This document shows positions 7,338 to 13,094 of a DNA stretch of 13,191 nucleotides, one piece after another. Source of the DNA: Bacillota bacterium. Its GTDB lineage: Bacteria; Bacillota; Clostridia; Christensenellales; CAG-138. The notes below the pieces were generated by a model. That model saw only the letters and a program-made list of their open reading frames with translations. It was not told the DNA's origin and ran no database searches. Numbering within the stretch: the first letter of the stretch is position 1; every line of letters starts with the position of its first letter. The translations under genes were made by a program, and so were the position numbers. The stretch is from assembly GCA_023453725.1 (NCBI GenBank), contig JAEXTB010000229.1, positions 1 through 13,191 on the forward strand, given 5' to 3'.

Positions 7338-8000
7338 ATGAAAAAAGCTGTCTGCAGCATACTGTGTCTGTTATGCATCCTGCTGTGCGCCTGCACGCCC
7401 CAGTTCGAGTCGCTTGAGGAAGCCGCCGATGCCCTTGCCTCGCAAATTCCGTCCCTGAAACCTCTGGAGTCGCCTGCGGTCGCTAGGACGCCGGAGGCGA
7501 CACAGCCGCCCGTATCCGCTAAAACGCCGGAGGCAGCACAGCCTGTCCCCACACAAATGCCCTCGCCTTCGCCCACACCAGAAGGCCCCAGGATGTATTC
7601 GAGCTGGGCGCATCTGATTTCCTTTGATCCGGAAACAGGCGTGGCGCAGTTTGATTATTTTGACATGCTCCGCGGCGACAAAGCGGTGGAGTATCTCGTC
7701 GAGAACGAAGGGTTTACGGAAGCCGAGGCGAAGGAGTACCTTGAACCCGATTCGGTATATGTGGAGAAGAACACAAACAAGGCGCTGCGCGCAATTGATA
7801 TCGATGACGTTTCGCTCAAACTCATGTGGCAGGCAAACGGCAACCATGTGCCGGATGTGGAATCCGTGTTGTCGAGCGCATCGGATTTTCGCAAGATCTA
7901 TCAGCTGGAGGCCGATCTGCTGCTGGACTCGTATCCCTTTTATGTCGAAGTGAACAGCGACGGGGAAGTAACGCTCGTGGAGCAGGTATATAGGGCATAG
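7338..8000 (+). CDS. Predicted lipoprotein of unknown function
   Basis: No family recognised. The ATG at 7338 follows a GGGGGC site by about eight bases and gives 220 residues. Residues 1-19 are a lipoprotein signal unusually rich in Cys (6, 10, 13, 17), ending in LLCAC with Cys19 as the lipidation site. Residues about 45-85 form a Pro/Thr/Ser linker with an imperfect repeat of TPEATQP and TPEAAQP, a flexible tether to the membrane. The remaining 130 residues form an acidic globular domain, rich in Asp and Glu, ending in YPFYVEVNSDGEVTLVEQVY. It has its own promoter and is bounded upstream by a terminator, so it is a single-gene unit. Probably an extracellular membrane-anchored protein; function cannot be stated. 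Confidence 0.85.
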   Translation: MKKAVCSILCLLCILLCACTPQFESLEEAADALASQIPSLKPLESPAVARTPEATQPPVSAKTPEAAQPVPTQMPSPSPTPEGPRMYSSWAHLISFDPETGVAQFDYFDMLRGDKAVEYLVENEGFTEAEAKEYLEPDSVYVEKNTNKALRAIDIDDVSLKLMWQANGNHVPDVESVLSSASDFRKIYQLEADLLLDSYPFYVEVNSDGEVTLVEQVYRA

Positions 8001-8041
8001 GCCGGACTAATTGTATAAACAACTGAATATTCACGGTCAGG

Positions 8042-8074
8042 AAAATAAAAAAGGCTTGCCTACAAAAGGCAAGC
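8042..8074 (-). terminator. Rho-independent terminator for the minus-strand small-gene unit
   Basis: On the minus strand, GCTTGCC (8068-8074) and GGCAAGC (8054-8060) form a 7-bp stem with a 7-base loop, followed by CTTTTTTATTTT. There is no T-tail on the plus strand. Its orientation implies a transcript arriving from 8104-8494, which supports the two tiny genes there. Confidence 0.8.
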
Positions 8075-8103
8075 TTAGGAGAGTTGCTGCAGCAACAGCA
8101 ACG

Positions 8104-8169
8104 TCAGCGGCATCCGCATCTATTTCCGCAGCAGATAACGACCAGTAGGAGTATAAGACATAATCGCAT
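8104..8169 (-). CDS. Putative 21-residue Cys-rich hydrophobic peptide
   Basis: The frame starts at ATG 8169 and ends in TGA at 8104-8106. A GGGAG ribosome binding site lies eight bases before the start. The peptide reads MRLCLILLLVVICC then GNRCGCR: a single hydrophobic segment followed by a basic, Cys-rich tail, with five Cys in all. It lies 101 bases after the 49-codon gene and 30 bases before a strong terminator on the same strand. Candidates are a small membrane protein, a spore- or envelope-associated peptide, or a type I toxin-like peptide; none can be chosen from sequence alone. Chance is possible at this length. Confidence 0.45.
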   Translation of the reverse strand: MRLCLILLLVVICCGNRCGCR

Positions 8170-8270
8170 CGTAATCACTCCCTGTAATGATTTGCAACCA
8201 AAGAGAAGCAGACACAGTACAGAGTATGCTGAAAGCGCGCTATGTGTGCAAACTGAAAAGAAGGACCTGC

Positions 8271-8420
8271 CTACAAATCCTGCAAGTCGGAGGCGCCAAG
8301 ATCATTCTCCAAATTGTCTCTTCCAAGGTCGGTATCGATGACCGGATATACTTCGGAGATCGGTGCCTCCAGTTCGCCTTCTATGAAAATTCTTGTGCGT
8401 TTACTGCTTTTCTTATTCAT
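8271..8420 (-). CDS. Small acidic protein of unknown function (49 residues)
   Basis: No family recognised. The ATG at 8420 has an excellent AAAGGAG ribosome binding site eight bases upstream, and the frame closes at TAG 8271-8273. The first ten residues are basic (MNKKSSKRTR). They are followed by IFIEGELEAP and an acidic tail with DTDLGRDNLEND, so charge is strongly polarised along the chain. There is no signal peptide or membrane segment, so it is presumably cytosolic. Codon use and composition look protein-like. It starts 74 bases after the AlkD-like gene ends, on the same strand, with no convincing terminator or promoter between, so read-through from that gene is the simplest expression route. 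The 21-codon frame and a terminator lie downstream. Confidence 0.7.
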   Translation of the reverse strand: MNKKSSKRTRIFIEGELEAPISEVYPVIDTDLGRDNLENDLGASDLQDL

Positions 8421-8494
8421 AGCCAACACTCCTTTCATGGAGTATGGCCTGGAAGGGGTAGGATTATGAGTACGAATGCATCATAAAAAGCTGC

Positions 8495-9202
8495 CTAGCA
8501 CCTGACATATTTGCGCTTAAACCCCAGCCTTCCTTTGTCCGCCGCTTTTCGGATTTCATCAGCCGCTACAGGCACGCTTAATTGGGTTTTGCCCCGGAAC
8601 ACTTCTACAGTTCCGATGGCGTTTGCAACGGATACCGCTTTTTCATGCAGCGGCATATAGGAAATCCCTACGGTTAGTACAAAATTATTCATGGCGTATT
8701 TGGCACGGTCAGGGCTGCTGTGAATCGTTTTCTCTACCGTTTCCAGCATTGTATTCAGCTTTTCTCGATCAAACTCCGCATCCTTACGGTTGCCCAGCAG
8801 CCAGCAATAGCAACTATACCCGGCGGAGAGATACAATTCTTTGCCGGATGCAATCCACCTGTCGGAAACAGCCTGCGCAAAATCCGTTTCCGCAAGCGTT
8901 ACAGCCACAATAAAATCTGAAATCATGTAGAAATAAGCGCTTTGCATCCATCTGTCAAAATCAGCTTCGGTCATGGCTTTTGGGTCTGCAATCATACCGG
9001 CGAGATACATGGCGTCATAATTGCCGGTCGCATAAAGCGCCTCCGCAAGAGGCTGATTTTTCTTGATTTGTTTGACGAGCGGCTTCATCGCCCCGGTTGC
9101 AACCCCCAAAAGAGGTTCGCGGGCGCCCTGCTGCATATATACTTTTTTGGTTCGTTCCGTCCCCAACATTGAAAGCTCCTGTAAAACTGTTTGAATGTCC
9201 AC
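8495..9202 (-). CDS. AlkD-like DNA alkylation repair (HEAT-repeat) protein
   Basis: Member of the DNA alkylation repair family, whose best-known member AlkD is a DNA glycosylase that removes bulky or cationic alkylated bases. The start is taken as GTG at 9202, because AAAGGGG lies six bases upstream and the promoter -10 box at 9237-9242 rules out the longer reading from 9310. This gives 235 residues, normal for the family. The chain is nearly all helical HEAT-like repeats. Recognisable segments are LGTERTKKVYMQQGA near the start, LAGMIADPKAMTEADFDRWM (67-86), YFYMISDFIV and KYAMNNFVLTVGI. By eye, Asp96 matches the catalytic Asp113 of Bacillus AlkD, whereas the Trp109 position is Tyr92. Activity on the same lesions is therefore uncertain. 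Confidence 0.85.
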   Translation of the reverse strand: MDIQTVLQELSMLGTERTKKVYMQQGAREPLLGVATGAMKPLVKQIKKNQPLAEALYATGNYDAMYLAGMIADPKAMTEADFDRWMQSAYFYMISDFIVAVTLAETDFAQAVSDRWIASGKELYLSAGYSCYCWLLGNRKDAEFDREKLNTMLETVEKTIHSSPDRAKYAMNNFVLTVGISYMPLHEKAVSVANAIGTVEVFRGKTQLSVPVAADEIRKAADKGRLGFKRKYVRC

Positions 9203-9236
9203 AGAAATCCCCTTTCTGTCTGCAAAATTCATTTTT

Positions 9237-9267
9237 ATTATATCACACAGCCGGGTTTTGAAATCAA
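9237..9267 (-). promoter_or_regulatory. Promoter for the AlkD-like gene
   Basis: On the minus strand, TGATATAAT is a perfect -10 box (9237-9242) with a TGn extension. The only -35 candidate, TTGATT (9262-9267), is 19 bp away, so recognition probably relies on the extended -10. Transcription should start near 9230, which places the GTG start about 28 bases downstream. Confidence 0.65.
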
Positions 9268-9320
9268 AGATAGCATTTGCCAAAGGTCGACCCGGATTTG
9301 CGAAAATCAAGTATGTTCTA

Positions 9321-9362
9321 GTGCAGAAAAAGAGCCGGATAAAATCCGGCTCTTTACTGCAC
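9321..9362 (-). terminator. Strong hairpin terminator after the 9382-10161 lipoprotein gene
   Basis: AAAGAGCCGGAT (9329-9340) pairs perfectly with ATCCGGCTCTTT (9344-9355) around an AAA loop. An outer stem, GTGCAG/CTGCAC, flanks it with a small bulge. On the minus strand the stem runs into a five-T tail. It separates the lipoprotein gene from the AlkD-like promoter. The symmetry could allow weak function on the plus strand too. Confidence 0.88.
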
Positions 9363-9381
9363 CCAGTATCAATATAATCCC

Positions 9382-10161
9382 TTACGGGGTTACAGCAAGT
9401 TCTGTTTCAACATTGGTTTGAGAAAATTCATACCAGGATACATCTTCTTTTTCATCTTGTTCTTTCATGTAAGATTGATACGCTTCTTCCGTAACTGCCT
9501 CATTCTCAATGAAGTATGATATGGTCATGCCATCATTGCTTTGATTTGACTGCATATACGCCAAAATTTCAGTTTCATAGGCGTCTGATTGGAACTTCAT
9601 TTTCCCATACCCATTGTCCGCTGCACCGCTGGAATAAGAAAATGTTCCGTCCGCTTTGAGCCATTCTAAACCTCTGTATACAATGTTGTATCCATAAACC
9701 TTACCATCCACCATATGCAGGATTTCGTAAAACTCAGGATTATCCTGTACTGTTAACTCAAGAACAACCTCGGGCGCTTTGTCGCCATCCATATCAAGCA
9801 CCGCAAAACGTGATGCTTTGAATATGGTTCCATAAAGCTCTTTGTTCGTTAAAAAGTCGTTCAGCAATACTTCCTTCTTGTTATCTGTGCTGAAAAACTC
9901 AGCATTGTTCAACAATACAGCCTGATAAGGATTTAATGAGGATTCATTATCAGAAGGCGTTTGAGGCGCTGCGGTTTTACTGTTGCCGTCTGGGGAAGCA
10001 GCGGGGGAAGGGGAATTCGAGGGGAGAGTGGTGGCCGGAATGTTGTCACCACCTCCATTGTTGCTGTTGTTCAGGTCCAAATTGTTTTTGCTGCCGGAAC
10101 ACGCAGTCATGGAAGCGCTTAATAAAAGCGCAAGGACGACACCCATCACTCGTAATTTCAT
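9382..10161 (-). CDS. Predicted lipoprotein with Asp-rich loop, unknown function
   Basis: The ATG at 10161 follows AAAGGAG by about eight bases and gives 259 residues. Residues 1-21 are a lipoprotein signal ending in SMTAC (Cys21). Residues about 22-75 are low-complexity: Asn/Gly-rich (LDLNNSNNGGGDN), then Ser/Pro/Thr-rich, likely a wall-spanning tether. Around residue 120, FAVLDMDGDKAPEVVLEL has the DxDGD calcium-loop pattern seen in EF-hand-like and VCBS/FG-GAP proteins, an arrangement common in clostridial surface lipoproteins. The C-terminal half has many Tyr and acidic residues. It lies downstream of the tRNA-Leu terminator. TTGTTA with TTTAAA at 17 bp could be a promoter overlapping that terminator's tail, but it is weak and leaves almost no leader. 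A ligand or partner cannot be inferred. Confidence 0.87.
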   Translation of the reverse strand: MKLRVMGVVLALLLSASMTACSGSKNNLDLNNSNNGGGDNIPATTLPSNSPSPAASPDGNSKTAAPQTPSDNESSLNPYQAVLLNNAEFFSTDNKKEVLLNDFLTNKELYGTIFKASRFAVLDMDGDKAPEVVLELTVQDNPEFYEILHMVDGKVYGYNIVYRGLEWLKADGTFSYSSGAADNGYGKMKFQSDAYETEILAYMQSNQSNDGMTISYFIENEAVTEEAYQSYMKEQDEKEDVSWYEFSQTNVETELAVTP

Positions 10162-10189
10162 CTGATCTCTCCTTTAAAACTAGGTTGTC

Positions 10190-10227
10190 CCAAAATAACA
10201 AAGGAGCCCAGATTTTTCTGGGCTCCT
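10190..10227 (-). terminator. Terminator of the tRNA-Leu gene
   Basis: On the minus strand, AGGAGCCCAGA (10217-10227) pairs perfectly with TCTGGGCTCCT (10202-10212) around a 4-base loop. A T-rich tail, TTGTTATTTT, follows. It begins four bases after the CCA end of the tRNA. Confidence 0.85.
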
Positions 10228-10230
10228 CGT

Positions 10231-10316
10231 TGGTGCCGAAGGTGGGACTCGAACCCACACGGTATCGCTACCAACGGATTTTGAGTCCGTCACGTCTGCC
10301 ATTCCATCACTTCGGC
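10231..10316 (-). tRNA. tRNA-Leu(CAA): tRNA-Leu, anticodon CAA
   Basis: An 86-base cloverleaf including an encoded CCA end. The acceptor stem is GCCGAAG/CTTCGGC (7 bp). The anticodon stem is ACGGA/TCCGT with loop CTCAAAA, so the anticodon is CAA and it reads UUG. The long variable arm (TGGTAGCGATACC) marks a class II tRNA, as expected for leucine. The T arm contains GGTTCGAGTCC. It has its own promoter and terminator, so it is a single-tRNA unit. Confidence 0.96.
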
Positions 10317-10330
10317 GGGTCACAAATGCT

Positions 10331-10359
10331 ATTTTACTATACTGGGAATTTGATTGCAA
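10331..10359 (-). promoter_or_regulatory. Promoter of the tRNA-Leu gene
   Basis: On the minus strand, TTGCAA (10354-10359) and TAAAAT (10331-10336) are separated by 17 bp. The -10 lies about 15 bases upstream of the mature tRNA 5' end, so only a short leader needs processing. Confidence 0.7.
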
Positions 10360-10380
10360 TGCCCTTTGTTGAGAAAACTT

Positions 10381-10396
10381 GCATTTTCAAAAATGC
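10381..10396. repeat. 16-bp inverted repeat upstream of the tRNA promoter
   Basis: GCATTTTCAAAAATGC has 7-bp perfect arms (GCATTTT/AAAATGC) around CA. It lies about 20 bp upstream of the tRNA -35 box and downstream of the DUF4914 gene. It could be an operator or part of the 3' processing region of the upstream transcript. Confidence 0.3.
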
Positions 10397-10429
10397 ATAC
10401 GCTTGTTGCAGAGAAAGATGAGTTCTTTT

Positions 10430-10490
10430 GAACAAGCAAAGAAGCAGTCCCGATCGAATTCTCATCGAAACTGCTCCTTTGCTTAGGTTC
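10430..10490 (-). terminator. Long imperfect hairpin just after the DUF4914 gene
   Basis: AAGCAAAG (10434-10441) pairs with CTTTGCTT (10477-10484), AGCAGT (10443-10448) with ACTGCT (10470-10475), and GAAC/GTTC extend the base across a 2-base bulge. In the minus-strand RNA the single mismatch becomes a G-U pair, and CGAT/ATCG closes an inner stem. The hairpin begins about seven bases after the stop codon. The tail (GTTCAAAAG) has no proper T-run, so it may protect the 3' end or need a factor rather than act as a classical terminator. Confidence 0.6.
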
Positions 10491-10496
10491 CTATTA

Positions 10497-12437
10497 TTAG
10501 AAATGCATGGGAATAAGGTCGATATACGCGGAGAGCGGCGCATCCTGCATGAGGCAGTCGATGATCTGCCTGCCCAAAGGATGCAGCTCCTCGATGTTGT
10601 ACTTTGCCGCTTCGCTCTTGAAAAAGTCGGTCAGCATCTCGGCACCCGCCGCATATCCGTCTGTGCCCAACTGCGCCTGCATTTCAGGCTGCAAAAAGTG
10701 CTTGCGGACAAACTGCCCATCGAGCTTCAAAGAGTCCAGGCAGAAACCAAGGAGCTCGCACCGCGCTTCCACAAGGTGTTCAGGCTTGAACTTCGCGCTG
10801 CCGCGCCGCGCAATGTATTCGCGTGCGATCCACTGCGGCATAAACCCGACCTTGTATGCGCCGATGTGCTGGTTTGGAATGAGAACATACCTGGTTCCAG
10901 ACGCCCTCACAATCTGATCCAGCAACAGGTTTGCCTGCTTGATGCGCTTTCCGGTTGCAAAGGGCCAATAGGAACCCACGCCTTCGCTTGTCATACCGGC
11001 CGAATCGATGATGCTGGGGTTGTTGAAACCGCGCGGCGCAACAAGCCTCCACAGCCAGGCGAGGGAAGGGGGGAGGATGTGCAGCAACCCTAAGATGCCA
11101 TAGGAAGGATTGTCCCTTGTGCTCATGGGTGTGCGCACGCCAAAGCTGCGGACGTCAACCTCAACGGCTTCCTCTACGATATCCGGCACAAGACGCCGGG
11201 GGAGGATTACGCGCGGGTTGGGGCAGGGCTTCCCGTCCGAATCCATCGTATGTTCCCAAACAAGGCAGGTAGCGCCTTCAACGCCTTGGATGTTTAAGAA
11301 CACAAGGGGTTCTTTCGGCTGTGTCAATATCTTTTCGTACTGGGGGGATGTGCCGTATTGCTTGATATGGTCCAAGCGCAGGAACCAGCCTTGTTCCGCA
11401 TCCTTTACCACAAGCCGTCTGCTGCCCTTTTGCATGGCGGGATGGCACAGCGCCATATCGTCCGTTACAGGGCGAAGCGTGCAGGTATCCGAGAGCTCCA
11501 TATAGGTTTTCTCGCCGGTGACAAGGTTTTGCCCCAGCATAATCCTACCGTCCGGCTCTTTGTGGATGTTTTCGATCATCTCGCTTTTGCCGCCGCCCGA
11601 AGCCCCTTCGTGCATGACGACGATCTCATTGTCATAAGGGGTAACAACTTTAACGGTGGAAGCATGCGCCGTCACCCAGCCTTCCCGCTCGCCGATGTTG
11701 AGCAATACGCCATATATGCCCTTCTTGGCGCTCGGGCCCGGGTACAGGTTATAGGAGAACACTTCGTGTAGGTCCTTGAGCCTGTTGTGGACGACAATCT
11801 GCTTGCCGCTGAAATGGGTGTGCCGGAACGTCGGCGCAAGATATATGATCGCCTTCGGCTTAAAGCCTTCGGGCACATCCTCTAAGGGCAAAAATCCTTG
11901 CAGGTCCGCAAGCGCGCCTGCAAAAAACGCGGCGTTGAGCGGCGCAATCAAAAGCGAGTCATAGCCGAACTCAGGCCCGCCGGACATAAACGGCATCACA
12001 ATGAGCTCCTGGCCCTTAAGCCAGTCAAACGTGGCCTGCCGCAGGGGTTTGAACGGCTCGCCGTATACGTCTGCGTATCTCGCTTTGTCCGTTTCACCGT
12101 CGTCGCCCACAATCAGGCAGTCCGGGTCGCGCCTGCGCATATAGTCTTCCGTGTAATTGACGACGATGCCGTTTTTGCACCGTACCACGGTCGCCTCCAG
12201 CTTAGCTTCGCCGGTTCCAACCTCATATTCCACGTTGTAGCTTTGGTTTTGTGCGCCGCCGAGGGCGAGGCTGATTAACTCTTCCCTTGAATTGGGGCAG
12301 AGGATGCTCTTGCTCCAGTTCAGAAGAAGCGCGACGTCGCTTGGCAAACGAAGCTTTTCCATCACCTGCTGCTTGATACTCTGCTGATCTACGCGATACC
12401 GTTTGACTGTGCTCAACTGGCCCATGTTCACTTGCAT
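10497..12437 (-). CDS. DUF4914-type protein with HPr-kinase/PEPCK-like P-loop
   Basis: Uncharacterised large protein that I assign to the DUF4914 family from its overall length and sequence (recognised from memory, not searched). The ATG at 12437 is chosen because AAAGGA lies eight bases upstream; the in-frame ATG at 12476 has none and lies in the upstream terminator. This gives 646 residues. The N-terminal third has conserved-looking blocks (CKNGIVVNY, YMRRRDPDC, PLRQATFDWLKGQ, FGYDSLLIAPLNAAFF). A Walker A motif, GASGGGKSE, lies at 278-286 with Lys284, followed by Asp326-Asp327 in PVTDDMALC. That order and spacing resemble HPr kinase (GxSGxGKSE then ADD) and PEP carboxykinase. PRGFNNPS follows in the C-terminal part. 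No signal peptide or membrane segment is evident, so it is presumably a cytosolic nucleotide-dependent kinase or carboxykinase-like enzyme. The substrate is unknown. Confidence 0.8.
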   Translation of the reverse strand: MQVNMGQLSTVKRYRVDQQSIKQQVMEKLRLPSDVALLLNWSKSILCPNSREELISLALGGAQNQSYNVEYEVGTGEAKLEATVVRCKNGIVVNYTEDYMRRRDPDCLIVGDDGETDKARYADVYGEPFKPLRQATFDWLKGQELIVMPFMSGGPEFGYDSLLIAPLNAAFFAGALADLQGFLPLEDVPEGFKPKAIIYLAPTFRHTHFSGKQIVVHNRLKDLHEVFSYNLYPGPSAKKGIYGVLLNIGEREGWVTAHASTVKVVTPYDNEIVVMHEGASGGGKSEMIENIHKEPDGRIMLGQNLVTGEKTYMELSDTCTLRPVTDDMALCHPAMQKGSRRLVVKDAEQGWFLRLDHIKQYGTSPQYEKILTQPKEPLVFLNIQGVEGATCLVWEHTMDSDGKPCPNPRVILPRRLVPDIVEEAVEVDVRSFGVRTPMSTRDNPSYGILGLLHILPPSLAWLWRLVAPRGFNNPSIIDSAGMTSEGVGSYWPFATGKRIKQANLLLDQIVRASGTRYVLIPNQHIGAYKVGFMPQWIAREYIARRGSAKFKPEHLVEARCELLGFCLDSLKLDGQFVRKHFLQPEMQAQLGTDGYAAGAEMLTDFFKSEAAKYNIEELHPLGRQIIDCLMQDAPLSAYIDLIPMHF

Positions 12438-12455
12438 GACTAAAATCCTTTCTAT

Positions 12456-12496
12456 AAAAAAATGCCGATATGCCAAACGTTACTTGGCATATCGGC
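12456..12496 (-). terminator. Terminator between DUF2294 and DUF4914 genes, possible attenuator
   Basis: On the minus strand, GCCGATATGCCAA (12484-12496) pairs perfectly over 13 bp with TTGGCATATCGGC (12464-12476) around a 7-base loop. ATTTTTTT follows. It ends only 18 bases before the DUF4914 start codon, leaving no room for a promoter after it. It either closes the DUF2294 transcript while DUF4914 uses an unseen promoter overlapping the hairpin, or it controls read-through. Confidence 0.88.
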
Positions 12497-12539
12497 TTAC
12501 TTTCAACTTAGCTCTGCTAATTTGGTTCGTCTTCCGAAA

Positions 12540-12905
12540 TTACTTTTTTGTAATCATTTCTTCAAGGTCACGGTCCACCGTGATCACAATCATATTTTCG
12601 CCGGTCTTTGTGCTGATGTCCGAATGGGTGCTGACTATGGCTACATCGATCACTTCCGTAATTAATGTTTCCAGATATCCTCTCCCGCCTTCAAACAGCG
12701 AAGAACGCATTTTTTTGAAGAGCTCAATCCCTGCCGGAGTGTCGGTCAGCTTCTGCTCGGACGGGCTTAAAAACCCCGACAATCTTACTACAATCAAGTC
12801 CTTGACAATAAAAGTACGTATCGACTTTGGGCCTCTGCCCATGTACTCCATTTCAAACTTGCTTACCGCTTCACTGAGCTTGGCTTCCAATTGGCCTTTC
12901 GTCAT
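12540..12905 (-). CDS. DUF2294 family protein
   Basis: Small cytosolic protein of the DUF2294 family, uncharacterised; the assignment is from memory of family sequences. The ATG at 12905 has GGGGTGA about ten bases upstream and gives 121 residues. In-frame codons upstream up to 12947 lack a site and overlap the promoter. Family-like blocks are EYMGRGPKSIRTFIVKDLIVVRLSG (roughly residues 15-40), LSPSEQKL, and a C-terminal VDVAIVSTHSDISTKTGENMIVITVD. Alternating charged helices and a beta-rich C-terminal part are apparent, with no signal peptide. A strong promoter precedes it and a strong terminator follows, with the DUF4914 gene beyond. Co-regulation of the two is inferred from position only. 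Confidence 0.82.
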   Translation of the reverse strand: MTKGQLEAKLSEAVSKFEMEYMGRGPKSIRTFIVKDLIVVRLSGFLSPSEQKLTDTPAGIELFKKMRSSLFEGGRGYLETLITEVIDVAIVSTHSDISTKTGENMIVITVDRDLEEMITKK

Positions 12906-12931
12906 GAACAAATCACCCCATGATATTTCAT

Positions 12932-12960
12932 ATTTTAGCGAAAACAACGTGATACGTCAA
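12932..12960 (-). promoter_or_regulatory. Promoter of the DUF2294 gene
   Basis: On the minus strand, TTGACG (12955-12960) and TAAAAT (12932-12937) are separated by 17 bp, a near-consensus sigma-A promoter. Transcription should start near 12925, leaving a leader of about 20 bases. Confidence 0.8.
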
Positions 12961-12975
12961 GAGATTTTAATTAAT

Positions 12976-13003
12976 ATGCAATTTTTGCTATTGTATATTG
13001 CAT
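12976..13003. repeat. Inverted repeat upstream of the DUF2294 promoter
   Basis: ATGCAAT (12976-12982) and ATTGCAT (12997-13003) are perfect 7-bp arms around 14 AT-rich bases. The centre-to-centre distance of 21 bp is two helical turns. The site lies 16 bp upstream of the -35 box, a place typical for an activator dimer. It could also be chance in AT-rich DNA. Confidence 0.35.
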
Positions 13004-13073
13004 GATGAAGTCGTTTGCCTCTATAACCTTAGAGGCCTGCTTTAGAGTGGGCTTGGAAAAGTTGCAAAGAAAT

Positions 13074-13094
13074 AAGCCGCAATGCGGCTTTTAA
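13074..13094. terminator. Small bidirectional-looking terminator hairpin near the right edge
   Basis: AAGCCGC (13074-13080) and GCGGCTT (13084-13090) form a 7-bp stem with loop AAT. Plus-strand RNA continues with TT, giving a four-T tail; minus-strand RNA ends the stem in TTATTTCTTT. It probably ends a gene lying beyond the right edge on the minus strand, where VAFGEL followed by TAA could be the last codons, but that is too short to call. I see no supported gene in 12906-13191. Confidence 0.5.

Noticed and set aside
8057..8278. 10-bp direct repeat TGCCTACAAA at 8057 and 8268
   Set aside because: Only two copies; one is part of the terminator loop and the other overlaps a stop codon. No pattern supports an array or attachment site.
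9373..9380. TATAAT on the plus strand inside the end of the lipoprotein gene
   Set aside because: No matching -35 at usable spacing and no plus-strand gene downstream; probably chance.
10428..11093. 221-codon plus-strand open frame opposite the DUF4914 C-terminus
   Set aside because: It is antisense to a conserved-looking coding region and starts inside the 3' hairpin, with no ribosome binding site.
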